Positions 1-7,983 of a stretch of 20,737 bases of DNA are shown here, piece by piece. The stretch is taken from NCBI GenBank assembly GCA_033549245.1, contig JAWSUW010000051.1:1-20737 (forward strand), in the 5' to 3' direction. The position numbers and the translations under genes are program-made. The notes under the pieces are model-generated. The model had not been told where the DNA came from. It searched no databases and saw only the letters and a list, made by a program, of their open reading frames with translations. Each line of letters begins with the position of its first letter. Position 1 is the first letter of the stretch. Origin of the DNA: Fusibacter_D sp033549245. Lineage in GTDB: Bacteria; Bacillota; Clostridia; Peptostreptococcales; Acidaminobacteraceae.

Positions 1-1
1 G

Positions 2-385
2 AAGTGGCTTGCTCAAACTTCGGTTCTTTACAATGCGTTGTATGTCTTATTAATTATATTCTTTACATTCTTCTATACGAACATCACCTTCAACCCAGTT
101 GAAGTTGCAGATCGTTTGAAGACGAACGGCGGATTTATTCCAGGGATCAGACCAGGAAGACCTACGTCGGAATATTTGTCAAAGTCACTCAATAAGATAG
201 CAATAGTAGGTGCAATATTCCTTGCTACCATAGCGATTTTACCTAACTTTTTAGGTGCGATCACAAGTACTCAATTCAGCTTCGGAGGAACATCTTTACT
301 GATCGTTGTATCTGTAGCCCTTGAGACTATGAAGCAAGTGGAAGCACAAATGTTGATGAGACACTACGAAGGATTCCTGAACTAG
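2..385 (+). CDS. secY: Protein translocase subunit SecY, C-terminal part (5'-truncated by window edge)
   Basis: SecY is the channel subunit of the SecYEG translocon in the cytoplasmic membrane. The reading frame is open from base 2 and gives the last 127 residues. Visible are a transmembrane segment rich in L, I and F, the cytoplasmic loop with the family motif NPVEVADRLKTNGGFIPGIRPG followed by TSEYL, a second hydrophobic segment (IAIVGAIFLATIAILPNF), a third (LLIVVSVALETMKQVEAQ), and the usual ending with MRHYEGFLN. Family knowledge places this as transmembrane helices 8-10 and the C-tail. The stop codon TAG lies inside the ribosome binding site of adk, so the two genes are translationally close, as in the spc operon of Firmicutes. 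Nothing is odd except the truncation. Confidence 0.97.
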   Translation, partial: KWLAQTSVLYNALYVLLIIFFTFFYTNITFNPVEVADRLKTNGGFIPGIRPGRPTSEYLSKSLNKIAIVGAIFLATIAILPNFLGAITSTQFSFGGTSLLIVVSVALETMKQVEAQMLMRHYEGFLN

Positions 386-394
386 GAGGATGCT

Positions 395-1039
395 ATGAGA
401 TTAATATTGCTCGGACCTCCAGGTGCTGGTAAAGGAACACAAGCAGAATTCATCATAGATAAATACGGTATCCCTCATATATCCACAGGAGACATCTTTA
501 GGAAGAACATAAAAGAGGGAACAGCACTTGGAACCAGAGCCAAATCCTTTATGGATAAAGGAGAACTCGTTCCTGACTCACTCGTCGTTGAAATCGTAGA
601 AGATCGTCTGAAAGAAGCGGACTGTAAAGAAGGCTTTCTGCTCGACGGTTTTCCAAGAACTGAAGTTCAAGCACTGGAGCTCGACAAGGTACTCGAAAAT
701 ATGGGTGTGGATCTTAATGCTGTGATCAACATCAAGGTCAATCCAGAAATTCTGGTATCCAGAGCAATCGGTAGAAGAATATGCAGAACTTGCGGTGCAA
801 CGTATCATGTTGTCAATAATCCTCCGAAAATCGAAGGCGTTTGCGACAAATGTGGTGGAGAGCTATACCAGCGCAGTGACGATGTAGAAGAAACCGTAAA
901 AAATAGAATTAATGTCTATGTTAATGAGACATCTCCTTTAATTCATTACTACGAGAAGCGCGGCAAACTTGTTGACATTGAAGGTGAACAAGATATAGAC
1001 GTTGTTTCAGAAGACATTGTTAATGCATTAAGGGGCTAA
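395..1039 (+). CDS. adk: Adenylate kinase, zinc-containing long form
   Basis: This cytoplasmic enzyme converts ATP + AMP to 2 ADP. The 214-residue protein has the P-loop GPPGAGKGT (residues 7-15), the AMP-binding STGD motif near residue 30, and DGFPRT at about 84-89. The LID region carries C130-x2-C133 and C150-x2-C153, the four-cysteine zinc site typical of Gram-positive adenylate kinases; E. coli lacks it. The start ATG has TAGGAGG nine bases upstream, overlapping the secY stop. The secY-adk-map order is the standard Firmicutes arrangement, and map starts three bases after the adk stop. The assignment is very secure. Confidence 0.98.
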   Translation: MRLILLGPPGAGKGTQAEFIIDKYGIPHISTGDIFRKNIKEGTALGTRAKSFMDKGELVPDSLVVEIVEDRLKEADCKEGFLLDGFPRTEVQALELDKVLENMGVDLNAVINIKVNPEILVSRAIGRRICRTCGATYHVVNNPPKIEGVCDKCGGELYQRSDDVEETVKNRINVYVNETSPLIHYYEKRGKLVDIEGEQDIDVVSEDIVNALRG

Positions 1040-1042
1040 GAC

Positions 1043-1807
1043 ATGATTGTCATAAAATCAAGCAAGGAAATTGAACTGATGCAAGAGTCCGGAAGAATTG
1101 TTGCATTGGTTCATGAAACCATTAAAAAAACAATAAAGCCAGGTGTCACTACAGGTGAACTTGACAAGATCGCCGAAGAGGTCATAACAGAAAATGGAGC
1201 TGTGCCATCTTTTAAAGGATATCACGGATTTCCAGGATCAATATGTACTTCGATCAATGATCAAGTCATCCATGGCATTCCGGGAGATATAAAACTTTCG
1301 GAAGGCGATATCATCAGTATCGACATAGGCGCATTAAAGAACGGCTATCACGCTGATGCCGCTAGAACCCATCCTGTTGGCAATGTGAGCGAAGCAGCCG
1401 CTAACCTCATCAAAGTCACTGAAGAAAGTTTCTTTGAAGGATTGAAGTATTGTCGAAAAGGGTATAGATTGTCTGACGTTTCTCACGCCATTCAAAAATA
1501 TTCCGAAGACAGAGGTTATGGTGTAGTCAGAGACTTTGTTGGGCATGGAGTCGGCAGGCAACTGCACGAAGATCCACCCATACCGAACTATGGAGCTCCC
1601 GGAAGGGGACCTAGGCTCGAGAGTGGCATGGTCTTAGCTATTGAACCAATGATCAATCAAGGTGATCATCGAGTTAAAGTTCTCGATGATGATTGGACAG
1701 TTGTGACGCTCGATGGACTTTGGTCCGCACACTACGAACACACTGTCGTCATTACCGAAGATGAACCGATCTTATTGACGTGTTCAACAAATGAGGTGAC
1801 ACTATGA
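1043..1807 (+). CDS. map: Methionine aminopeptidase, type I
   Basis: This enzyme removes the initiator methionine from nascent proteins. All five metal ligands of the pita-bread fold can be read: D94 and D105 (in DIGALKNGYHADAARTH), H168 (GHGVGRQLHE), E201 (AIEPMIN) and E232 (HYEHTVV), with the substrate-contact histidines H77 and H175. At 254 residues it is the short type I form with no N-terminal zinc extension. It begins three bases after the adk stop, and its own TGA overlaps the ATG of the next gene (ATGA), which suggests translational coupling. The tail after residue 240 (EPILLTCSTNEVTL) is slightly longer than in many homologues and carries no recognised motif. Confidence 0.98.
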   Translation: MIVIKSSKEIELMQESGRIVALVHETIKKTIKPGVTTGELDKIAEEVITENGAVPSFKGYHGFPGSICTSINDQVIHGIPGDIKLSEGDIISIDIGALKNGYHADAARTHPVGNVSEAAANLIKVTEESFFEGLKYCRKGYRLSDVSHAIQKYSEDRGYGVVRDFVGHGVGRQLHEDPPIPNYGAPGRGPRLESGMVLAIEPMINQGDHRVKVLDDDWTVVTLDGLWSAHYEHTVVITEDEPILLTCSTNEVTL

Positions 1808-2085
1808 TACAGTCGTCCAAAGAACTTGAAGTTGGTCAGTTTGTGAAATCCAGAGCTGGCCGGGATAAAGAGAGAGTCTTCATTATCGTCGAGATTATTG
1901 ATGAACATTATGTTCACGTAGCAGACGGTGATTTAAGAAAGCTTGAGAAACCGAAAAAGAAAAAAGTGAAGCATTTGAATAAACTTGATCTTGTAAGTGC
2001 GGAAGTCAAAGACAAAGCACTGAGTGATATGAAGCTAAACAATGCCTTGCTACGAAAAGAAGTTGAAAAAGCAGGCTTAATCTGA
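1804..2085 (+). CDS. Small KOW-domain RNA-binding protein of the alpha operon
   Basis: This 93-residue basic protein starts in an ATGA overlap with map. The N-terminal half (about residues 8-45: VGQFVKSRAGRDKERVFIIV, then EHYVHVADGDLRKLEKPKKKK) fits the KOW fold found in L14e/L24-type ribosomal proteins, NusG and related RNA binders: a short beta-barrel with the G-R-D turn. The C-terminal half (residues 65-93) is charged and probably helical. Clostridia commonly carry such a gene between map and infA, and it is annotated only as a KOW-domain or ribosomal L14e-like protein. Its position suggests a role in translation or ribosome assembly, but that is inference. RNA binding is likely; the target is unknown. 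Confidence 0.85.
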   Translation: MIQSSKELEVGQFVKSRAGRDKERVFIIVEIIDEHYVHVADGDLRKLEKPKKKKVKHLNKLDLVSAEVKDKALSDMKLNNALLRKEVEKAGLI

Positions 2086-2109
2086 TCTGAATAAGGAGGG
2101 AGTTTTCTA

Positions 2110-2328
2110 ATGGCAAAAAGTGATTCTATTGAAGTAGAAGGTATAGTCGTAGAAGCATTGCCAAATGCAATGTTTAAAGTTAAACTAGAGAATGGGCATA
2201 TAGTACTCGCGCATATTTCTGGAAAACTTAGAATGAATTTTATAAGGATATTACCTGGAGATAAAGTGACATTAGATTTATCACCATATGATCTTACACG
2301 CGGTAGGATTGTATGGAGAGGAAAGTAA
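2110..2328 (+). CDS. infA: Translation initiation factor IF-1
   Basis: IF-1 binds the A site of the 30S subunit during initiation. The 72-residue protein is a single S1/OB-fold domain with the family signature GTVVEALPNAMF-like start (EGIVVEALPNAMFKV), LENGHIVLAHISGKLRMNFIR and ILPGDKVTLDLSPYDL, ending RGRIVWRGK. A consensus AAGGAGGG site lies upstream of the ATG at normal spacing. It sits between the KOW gene and rpmJ, as expected for the alpha operon of Gram-positive bacteria. Length and motifs match the family with no deviation. Confidence 0.98.
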   Translation: MAKSDSIEVEGIVVEALPNAMFKVKLENGHIVLAHISGKLRMNFIRILPGDKVTLDLSPYDLTRGRIVWRGK

Positions 2329-2340
2329 GGAGGTATAACA

Positions 2341-2454
2341 ATGAAAGTTAGACCATCAGTAAAACCAATGTGTGAAAAGTGCAAAGTCATCAGAAGAAAA
2401 GGTAAGATCATGGTGATTTGCGAGAATCCAAAGCACAAGCAAACGCAAGGTTAA
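2341..2454 (+). CDS. rpmJ: Ribosomal protein bL36, zinc-ribbon (C+) form
   Basis: This is a 37-residue protein of the large subunit, translated directly from the bases: it begins MKVRPSVKPMCEKC and ends NPKHKQTQG. C11, C14, C27 and H32 form the CCCH zinc ribbon of the C+ paralogue. An AAGGAGG site precedes the ATG. It lies 12 bases after infA. A 100-base gap without a gene follows before rpsM; it holds only the rpsM ribosome binding site and a short AT-rich palindrome near 2495-2509. Confidence 0.97.
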   Translation: MKVRPSVKPMCEKCKVIRRKGKIMVICENPKHKQTQG

Positions 2455-2554
2455 TCTGGCGTGTATGCAAATGTAGAGCGCGGCTGAACTACTTTATATT
2501 TGGAATATATAAACCGACAAACAATCAACTATACACATTAGGAGGTGTAATTCA

Positions 2555-2926
2555 ATGGCAAGAATTGCAGGTGTTGACTTGCCTAGAGAGAAGAGAGCTG
2601 TAATAGGCTTAACTTACATCTATGGTATCGGAAGACCTACTTCCCAACAATTGTTGGAGAAGGCAGGAATCAGTGAAGACACTAGAATCAAAGATCTCAC
2701 TGAAGAAGAAGTCAGTAAATTAAGACAGTTCATAGAAGACGATGTAATTGTTGAGGGTGACCTCAGAAGAGAAATCGCTATGAATATCAAGAGACTTAAA
2801 GAAATAGGATGTTTTAGAGGCATCAGACATAGAAAAGGCCTTCCAGTTCGTGGACAAAAAACTAAAACGAACGCAAGAACAAGAAAAGGTCCTAAGAAAA
2901 CTGTTAGCCGTAAAAAGAAAAAATAG
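2555..2926 (+). CDS. rpsM: Ribosomal protein uS13
   Basis: uS13 is a head protein of the small subunit that contacts the P-site tRNA and the B1 bridges. The 123 residues begin MARIAGVDLPREKRAVIGLTYI and contain the helix-two-turn-helix IYGIGRPTSQQLLEKAGI. The conserved GCFRGIRHRKGLPVRGQ(R/K)TKTNARTRKG block is followed by a lysine-rich tail (TVSRKKKK) that reaches into the decoding site. The ribosome binding site AGGAGGTG at 2540-2547 sets the start. Its neighbours rpsK, rpsD, rpoA and rplQ complete the classical alpha operon. The long upstream gap compared with the neighbours is the only slight peculiarity. Confidence 0.98.
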   Translation: MARIAGVDLPREKRAVIGLTYIYGIGRPTSQQLLEKAGISEDTRIKDLTEEEVSKLRQFIEDDVIVEGDLRREIAMNIKRLKEIGCFRGIRHRKGLPVRGQKTKTNARTRKGPKKTVSRKKKK

Positions 2927-2944
2927 GTAAAGGAGGCGTAATTC

Positions 2945-3343
2945 ATGGCTGCTGCTAAAAAAGCACGTAGAGTGAGAAAAAAGCGTGAACGTAAAAACGT
3001 TGAACGTGGTCAAGCGCATATCCAAGCTACGTTCAATAACACAATTGTTACTTTGACAGATCCTGTTGGCAATGCACTCGCATGGTCAAGCGCTGGTAGC
3101 TTAGGGTTCAAAGGTTCAAGAAAATCAACGCCTTATGCTGCACAGATGGCTGCGGAAGCAGCTTCAAAATCTGGTATGGAGCATGGTTTGAAGTCAGTAC
3201 AAGTATTTGTAAAAGGACCTGGTTCAGGTAGAGAAGCTGCAATTAGAGCGCTTCAAGCCACAGGACTTGAAATTACATCTATTTCGGATGTGACTCCAAT
3301 TCCACACAATGGCTGTAGACCACCAAAAAGAAGAAGAGTGTAA
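2945..3343 (+). CDS. rpsK: Ribosomal protein uS11
   Basis: uS11 lies on the platform of the 30S subunit and helps shape the mRNA exit site. The 132-residue protein has the basic N-terminus (KKARRVRKKRERKNVERG), then AHIQATFNNTIVTLTDPVGN, SSAGSLGFKGSRKSTPYAAQ and the C-terminal signature VKGPGSGREAAIRALQATGLE, ending IPHNGCRPPKRRRV. An AAAGGAGG site precedes the ATG. It starts 18 bases after rpsM and is followed 25 bases later by rpsD. Length and sequence are fully typical. Confidence 0.98.
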   Translation: MAAAKKARRVRKKRERKNVERGQAHIQATFNNTIVTLTDPVGNALAWSSAGSLGFKGSRKSTPYAAQMAAEAASKSGMEHGLKSVQVFVKGPGSGREAAIRALQATGLEITSISDVTPIPHNGCRPPKRRRV

Positions 3344-3368
3344 TAATCAGTATTAGGAGGTGTTTTAA

Positions 3369-3989
3369 GTGGCAAGATATACAGGACCATCTTGTAGACT
3401 TTGTCGTAGAGAAGGGCAGAAGTTATTCCTTAAGGGTGACAGATGCTACAGCGACAAATGCGCATTAAATAGAAGACAAACTGCTCCTGGACAGCATGGC
3501 GCTAGAAGAGGCAAGCTTTCAGGCTATGGAACGCAGTTAAGAGAAAAACAAAAAGTTAAGAGATTCTACGGAGTACTTGAGACTCAATTTAGATCCACTT
3601 ATGACCGTGCAGAAAAAATGAAGGGCATCACTGGTGAAAACTTATTACAATTACTCGAGCTTAGACTTGATAATGTTGTTTTCAGATTAGGTTTTGCAAA
3701 TTCTAGAAAAGAAGCACGTCAATTAGTTACACATGGTCACTTCACTTTGAATGGCCATAAAGCAGATATTCCATCAATGACACTTGCAATTGGTGATGTT
3801 CTTTCTCTCAAAGACAAGAGTAAGTCATCAGACAAATTCAAGTCACTTGCAGAAGTTGCTAGAACTACTCCGAAATGGGTAGATGTTGATTTCGAAAAGA
3901 TGGAAGGGAAAATTACAGCATTACCTGTAAGAGATGATATTGATTTACCAATCGAAGAGCATCTTATTGTCGAGCTTTACTCAAAATAA
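3369..3989 (+). CDS. rpsD: Ribosomal protein uS4, zinc-binding form, GTG start
   Basis: uS4 is a primary 16S rRNA-binding protein, and in many bacteria the translational repressor of the alpha operon. The 206 residues carry an N-terminal zinc site C9-x2-C12 and C26-x4-C31 (GPSCRLCRREG... RCYSDKCALNRRQ). After this come the GQHG motif and the S4 RNA-binding domain from about residue 97 (LDNVVFRLGFANSRKEARQLVTHGHFTLNG). The start is GTG, set by TAGGAGGTG ten bases upstream. Many low-GC bacteria carry the zinc-less paralogue; here the cysteine form is in the operon. Whether S4 autoregulates this operon cannot be told from the window. Confidence 0.98.
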   Translation: MARYTGPSCRLCRREGQKLFLKGDRCYSDKCALNRRQTAPGQHGARRGKLSGYGTQLREKQKVKRFYGVLETQFRSTYDRAEKMKGITGENLLQLLELRLDNVVFRLGFANSRKEARQLVTHGHFTLNGHKADIPSMTLAIGDVLSLKDKSKSSDKFKSLAEVARTTPKWVDVDFEKMEGKITALPVRDDIDLPIEEHLIVELYSK

Positions 3990-4062
3990 GGTTGGTTAAT
4001 AATATATTATTACCCTCAGATGTATGTTTAATTGATTTGATTGAAAAGGAGGGTCTTAAATA

Positions 4063-5013
4063 GTGATTGAAATAGAAAAACCAACGATTGAGTGTGTAGA
4101 AATGAGTGAGGATGGCAAATACGGCAGATTTGTCGTAGAACCCCTTGAAAGAGGTTATGCAACGACGCTGGGAAACAGTTTAAGACGCATTTTGCTTTCT
4201 TCTCTACCAGGAACTGCAGTCAGATGGATCAAAATCGAAAACGTTTTGCATGAGTTTTCAACAATACCAGGTGTCAAAGAGGATGTCATTGAGATCATCT
4301 TGAATCTTAAGGGATTGTTTGCAAAAATTCATTCAGATGAAGATGTTAAGATCCTTCGTATCGAAGCAACTGAAGCCGGAGAAATCACCGCTGGTGACAT
4401 CATTGCAGATGCTGATGTGGAAATTTTAAATACTGATCTTCACATTTGCACGCTTGAAGACAATTCAAGACTGTTTATGGAAATCGCTTTGGGCCAAGGC
4501 AGAGGCTACGTTCCTGCTGAAAACAATAAGGAAGTAGGGTTGCCAATTGGAATCATTCCAGTTGACTCAATCTATACACCTGTTCGCAAAGTAAATTTCG
4601 CTATAGATAAAACTAGAGTTGGAAAAGAGGGTGATTACGACAAATTGACCCTAGAAGTCTGGACAGACGGTACAATCAATCCTGACGAAGCTACTTCAAT
4701 AGGAGCTAAAATCATGGCTGAACACTTGTATCTTTTCATAGACATGACAGATAGTGTCAACGGTGTCGAAATCATGGTCGAAAAAGAGGAAGATATCAAA
4801 GAGAAAGTACTTGAAATGACAATCGAAGAACTTGACCTTTCAGTACGTTCTTATAACTGCCTCAAAAGAGCTGGCATCAACACTGTTGAGGAACTTACCA
4901 ACAAAAGTGAAGATGACATGATGAAAGTTAGAAACTTAGGTAAAAAATCGCTTGAAGAAGTTAAACATAAGCTTGCAGAATTAGACCTAGGTCTCAGAGC
5001 AGAAGACGAGTAA
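4063..5013 (+). CDS. rpoA: RNA polymerase alpha subunit, GTG start
   Basis: The alpha subunit nucleates RNA polymerase assembly, and its C-terminal domain contacts UP elements and activators. The 316-residue protein has the N-terminal assembly domain (RFVVEPLERGYATTLGNSLRR at about 23-43, then LSSLPGTAVRWIKIENV), the insert domain (LGQGRGYVPAENNK), a linker near residues 240-250, and the C-terminal helix-hairpin-helix domain (LDLSVRSYNCLKRAGINTVEEL, then VRNLGKKSLEEVKHKL). GTG is the start, with AAGGAGGG at 4046-4053. The 73-base gap from rpsD contains a short AT-rich palindrome (about 3993-4014) of no evident function. Length is standard for Firmicutes. Confidence 0.98.
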   Translation: MIEIEKPTIECVEMSEDGKYGRFVVEPLERGYATTLGNSLRRILLSSLPGTAVRWIKIENVLHEFSTIPGVKEDVIEIILNLKGLFAKIHSDEDVKILRIEATEAGEITAGDIIADADVEILNTDLHICTLEDNSRLFMEIALGQGRGYVPAENNKEVGLPIGIIPVDSIYTPVRKVNFAIDKTRVGKEGDYDKLTLEVWTDGTINPDEATSIGAKIMAEHLYLFIDMTDSVNGVEIMVEKEEDIKEKVLEMTIEELDLSVRSYNCLKRAGINTVEELTNKSEDDMMKVRNLGKKSLEEVKHKLAELDLGLRAEDE

Positions 5014-5026
5014 AGGAGGGAAAAAG

Positions 5027-5368
5027 ATGGCAGCTTACCGTAAACTTGGTCGTCCAAGTTCACATAGAACATTGATGCTTAGAAATTTAACAACATCTCT
5101 TCTAAAAAATGGACGTATCGAAACTACAGTAACTAGAGCAAAAGAAACTAAGAAATTCGCTGAGAAAATGATCACTCTTGCAAAAAGAGGCGACCTTCAC
5201 GCGAGAAGACAAGTTCTTGCATTTGTTACTGAAGAAGCAGTTGTTAAGAAATTGTTCGATGAAATCGCTCCAAATTACAAAGAACGCAACGGCGGTTATA
5301 CGAGATTAGTTCAAACAGGTCCTCGTAGAGGCGACGCAGCACCTATGTGTAAATTAGAGTTGATATAA
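5027..5368 (+). CDS. rplQ: Ribosomal protein bL17
   Basis: bL17 is a large-subunit protein near the polypeptide exit tunnel. The 113-residue product has the signature YRKLGRPSSHRTLMLRNLTTSLL close to the N-terminus, the TRAKETKKFAEKMITLAKRGDLHARR block, and the C-terminal YTRLVQTGPRRGDAAPMCKLELI, which ends normally for the short bacterial form. AAGGAGGG precedes the ATG. It closes the alpha operon, and a hairpin terminator begins within ten bases of the stop codon. Confidence 0.98.
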   Translation: MAAYRKLGRPSSHRTLMLRNLTTSLLKNGRIETTVTRAKETKKFAEKMITLAKRGDLHARRQVLAFVTEEAVVKKLFDEIAPNYKERNGGYTRLVQTGPRRGDAAPMCKLELI

Positions 5369-5375
5369 TGATTGG

Positions 5376-5404
5376 GGGACTAAGTGTATGCTTTAGTCCC
5401 TTTA
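5376..5404 (+). terminator. Intrinsic terminator after rplQ
   Basis: GGGACTAA (5376-5383) pairs exactly with TTAGTCCC (5393-5400) around a nine-base loop, followed by TTTATTA. The U-tract is short and interrupted, so termination may be partial and some transcription may enter the ecf genes. The hairpin marks the end of the alpha operon. Confidence 0.75.
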
Positions 5405-5440
5405 TTACATAAGTTATGTGGAATCTATTAAGGTATGGTG

Positions 5441-6277
5441 ATGATTATGATTAAGACAGAAAATCTCTTTTTCAGATATGGTGATGAAAAAGATGAAGAA
5501 AAATTTGCACTCAGGGATGTCAGTTTACACATTAAAGATGGAGAATTCGTTGTGATCATAGGTCATAACGGTTCTGGAAAATCCACACTTTCAAAACTTC
5601 TTAATGGTATTTATTTCCCGACACAAGGAAAAATTATAATTGATCATATGGATACTTCTGATGAATCCCTAATTTGGGAGATTCGTAAAACTGCTGGAAT
5701 GGTGTTTCAAAATCCAGACAATCAACTTGTGGCGACCATTGTTGAAGAAGACGTGGCGTTTGGTCCCGAGAATTTGGGACTCCCTTCGGCTGAAATCCGA
5801 AAGAGAGTTGATGAGGCACTAGAGGTAGTCAAAATGGAGGCTTACAAGCGAAAACCACCACATCATCTTTCTGGTGGTCAAAAGCAACGTGTGGCGATCG
5901 CAGGTATACTTGCGATGAAGCCAAAATGCATCATTTTTGATGAGCCGACAGCGATGCTTGATCCTTCAGGACGAAAGGAAGTCATCCAAACCATACATCA
6001 TTTAAATAAAACAGAAAAAATGACAATAGTCCATATCACGCACTATATGGATGAAGCTGTTAACGCAGATCGTATACTAGTTATGGATGAAGGTGAGATT
6101 GTACTTGAAGGCACACCAAAGGAAGTATTTTCGAAAGTTGAGGAACTAAGAAAAATCGGACTGGATGTGCCACAAGTGACGTTGTTGTCCCATGAATTGG
6201 CACAGCAAGGCTTTGAAATTTCAAACCAGAATTTAACTGTAGAAGAGTTGGTGAATGAATTATGTCAATTAAAATAG
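5441..6277 (+). CDS. ecfA1: Energy-coupling factor transporter ATPase EcfA1
   Basis: This is one of the two ABC ATPases that power ECF-type uptake of vitamins or metal ions at the cytoplasmic face of the membrane. With the start used here (278 residues) it shows Walker A GHNGSGKST (41-49), the Q-loop VFQNPDNQLV (88-97), the ABC signature LSGGQ (143-147), Walker B CIIFDEP (163-169) and the switch histidine in HITHYMDEA (H201). Three in-frame ATGs lie close together (5435, 5441, 5447). AAGG at 5430-5433 is well placed for 5441 but too close for 5435; 5447 is also possible through GGTGAT. It overlaps ecfA2 by 16 bases. The position after rplQ is the standard Firmicutes location of the shared ECF module. 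Confidence 0.95.
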   Translation: MIMIKTENLFFRYGDEKDEEKFALRDVSLHIKDGEFVVIIGHNGSGKSTLSKLLNGIYFPTQGKIIIDHMDTSDESLIWEIRKTAGMVFQNPDNQLVATIVEEDVAFGPENLGLPSAEIRKRVDEALEVVKMEAYKRKPPHHLSGGQKQRVAIAGILAMKPKCIIFDEPTAMLDPSGRKEVIQTIHHLNKTEKMTIVHITHYMDEAVNADRILVMDEGEIVLEGTPKEVFSKVEELRKIGLDVPQVTLLSHELAQQGFEISNQNLTVEELVNELCQLK

Positions 6278-7194
6278 TTGAATTATCGCATATATATGAT
6301 GCAAACACTCCAAATGAAACGAAAGCGATAGACCATATCAATTTGGATATTCCCAGCGGTCAGTTCATAGGTCTTATTGGCCATACAGGGTCAGGTAAAT
6401 CCACTTTGATCCAGCACCTCAATGGACTTTTAAAGCCATCAGAAGGCGATATCATAGTAAGTGGATATAACATTACAGAAGGCTTGAGAACAGAAATTCC
6501 CAAAAAACGCAGTGATCGTAAGGCTGATGCGAAAGCAAGAAAGAAAAGATTGATTGAAGTGAGAAAGCGAGTAGGGCTCGTTTTTCAATATCCCGAATAT
6601 CAGTTGTTTGAAGAAACCATTGAAAAAGACATTGCCTTTGGACCAACGAATTTAGGACTTGGGGAAACTGAAGTCAAAAGACGTGTTATCGAAGCAATGA
6701 CTCTTGTTGGTATAGATTATGAGGAATACAAGGATAGATCCCCATTCGAACTCAGTGGAGGACAAAAACGAAGAGTGGCCATAGCGGGAGTACTCGCTAT
6801 GAAACCTGAAGTATTGATTCTTGATGAACCGACTGCGGGTCTCGACCCTAGAGGTAGAGATGAAATATTAGGTCAAATCAAGAGACTTCATGATAAAGAA
6901 GGCATTACTGTCATAATCGTTTCACATAGTATGGAAGATATGGCTAAGATCTCTGAAAGGTTGATTGTCATGAATCTGGGCAAGATTGTCCTAGACGGTT
7001 CACCGAAAGAAGTTTTCAGAAATATTGATATGCTTGAGGATATAGGTCTTGCAGTGCCTCAGATATCATATCTCATAAGGGAGCTCAATGCTAGGGGATT
7101 TGAAATTGATGCTGATATTTTGACCGTTCAAGAGGCTTTTGAACAACTTTCACTTAAACTTCAGCGAAAGAAAAAATCAGGTGACTTATGTTAA
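6262..7194 (+). CDS. ecfA2: Energy-coupling factor transporter ATPase EcfA2
   Basis: This is the second ECF ATPase, which pairs with EcfA1 and sits on the coupling helices of EcfT. The 310 residues include Walker A GHTGSGKST (40-48), Q-loop VFQYPEYQLF (107-116), LSGGQ (164-168), Walker B LILDEPTAGLD (185-195) and the switch region IIVSHSMEDM. Between Walker A and the Q-loop there is a very basic stretch (about residues 80-104, with KKRSDRKADAKARKKR) that seems longer than in common homologues, and the total length is about 20 residues above the usual 285-290. Its start overlaps ecfA1 by 16 bases, and its end overlaps ecfT by 7 bases, so the three genes look translationally coupled. Confidence 0.95.
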   Translation: MSIKIVELSHIYDANTPNETKAIDHINLDIPSGQFIGLIGHTGSGKSTLIQHLNGLLKPSEGDIIVSGYNITEGLRTEIPKKRSDRKADAKARKKRLIEVRKRVGLVFQYPEYQLFEETIEKDIAFGPTNLGLGETEVKRRVIEAMTLVGIDYEEYKDRSPFELSGGQKRRVAIAGVLAMKPEVLILDEPTAGLDPRGRDEILGQIKRLHDKEGITVIIVSHSMEDMAKISERLIVMNLGKIVLDGSPKEVFRNIDMLEDIGLAVPQISYLIRELNARGFEIDADILTVQEAFEQLSLKLQRKKKSGDLC

Positions 7195-7982
7195 GAGATA
7201 TTACTATAGGACAATATTATACAGAAAACTCAGTGATTCATAAGATGGATCCAAGGTTTAAAATTATAGCATCCATGCTCTATTTGGTCTCGCTTTTTTT
7301 AGTCAATCAAATACTGGCATATGTTGCTGTGATACTTTTTATAGGGACAGTCATCAAACTGTCTAAAGTACCACTCGGTTTCGTAATGAGAGGGCTTAAG
7401 CCTATTTTGATGCTGATTGTGTTTGCATTTACAATCAATATTTTCCTGACTCCAGGTCAAGGCGCTCCACTTGTGGATATAGGATTCATAACTATCTACC
7501 CTGAAGGTGTGGAAAGAGCTTTTTTTATGGCGATCAGGTTGGTGCTATTGATTGTGGGTACATCTTTATTGACTCTTACGACGTCACCGATAGAACTTAC
7601 AGATGGAATTGAATATCTGCTCAACCCATTTAAAAAAATCGGACTCCCGGCACACGAACTTGCGATGATGATGACCATAGCTTTAAGATTTATACCAACG
7701 CTTTTAGAGGAAACGGATAAAATCATGAAAGCTCAAATGGCAAGAGGCGCAGATTTTGAGAGTGGCAATATCATGAATAGAGCCAAAGCGCTCATACCAT
7801 TATTGGTACCTCTATTTATCAGTGCATTCAGACGTGCGGACGAACTCGCCATGGCTATGGAAGCAAGATGTTATAGAGGCGGCGAGAACAGGACGAGAAT
7901 GAAAGTGCTCAAGTATACAAAATTGGATGCATTAGGCGGTGTAGTCGTAGTGCTTTATATGGCCGTTTGTGTGGTGCTGTAA
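7188..7982 (+). CDS. ecfT: Energy-coupling factor transporter transmembrane protein EcfT
   Basis: EcfT is the membrane scaffold that joins the ATPases to a substrate-binding S component. The 264-residue protein has hydrophobic segments near residues 25-55, 65-90, 112-132 and 245-264. It also has two coupling motifs: ARG at 185-187 (KAQMARGADFE) and ARCYRGG at 226-232. The start codon overlaps the end of ecfA2 and is preceded by AGGTGA. No S-component gene occurs in the window, so this is probably the group II arrangement, in which one module serves several S proteins encoded elsewhere. truA starts one base after the stop. The substrate cannot be inferred from these three genes. Confidence 0.95.
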   Translation: MLRDITIGQYYTENSVIHKMDPRFKIIASMLYLVSLFLVNQILAYVAVILFIGTVIKLSKVPLGFVMRGLKPILMLIVFAFTINIFLTPGQGAPLVDIGFITIYPEGVERAFFMAIRLVLLIVGTSLLTLTTSPIELTDGIEYLLNPFKKIGLPAHELAMMMTIALRFIPTLLEETDKIMKAQMARGADFESGNIMNRAKALIPLLVPLFISAFRRADELAMAMEARCYRGGENRTRMKVLKYTKLDALGGVVVVLYMAVCVVL

Positions 7983-7983
7983 G

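Noticed and set aside
3993..4014. AT-rich palindrome between rpsD and rpoA
   Set aside because: It contains only A and T apart from the outer bases, has no T-run and lies inside a co-transcribed operon; low complexity explains it.
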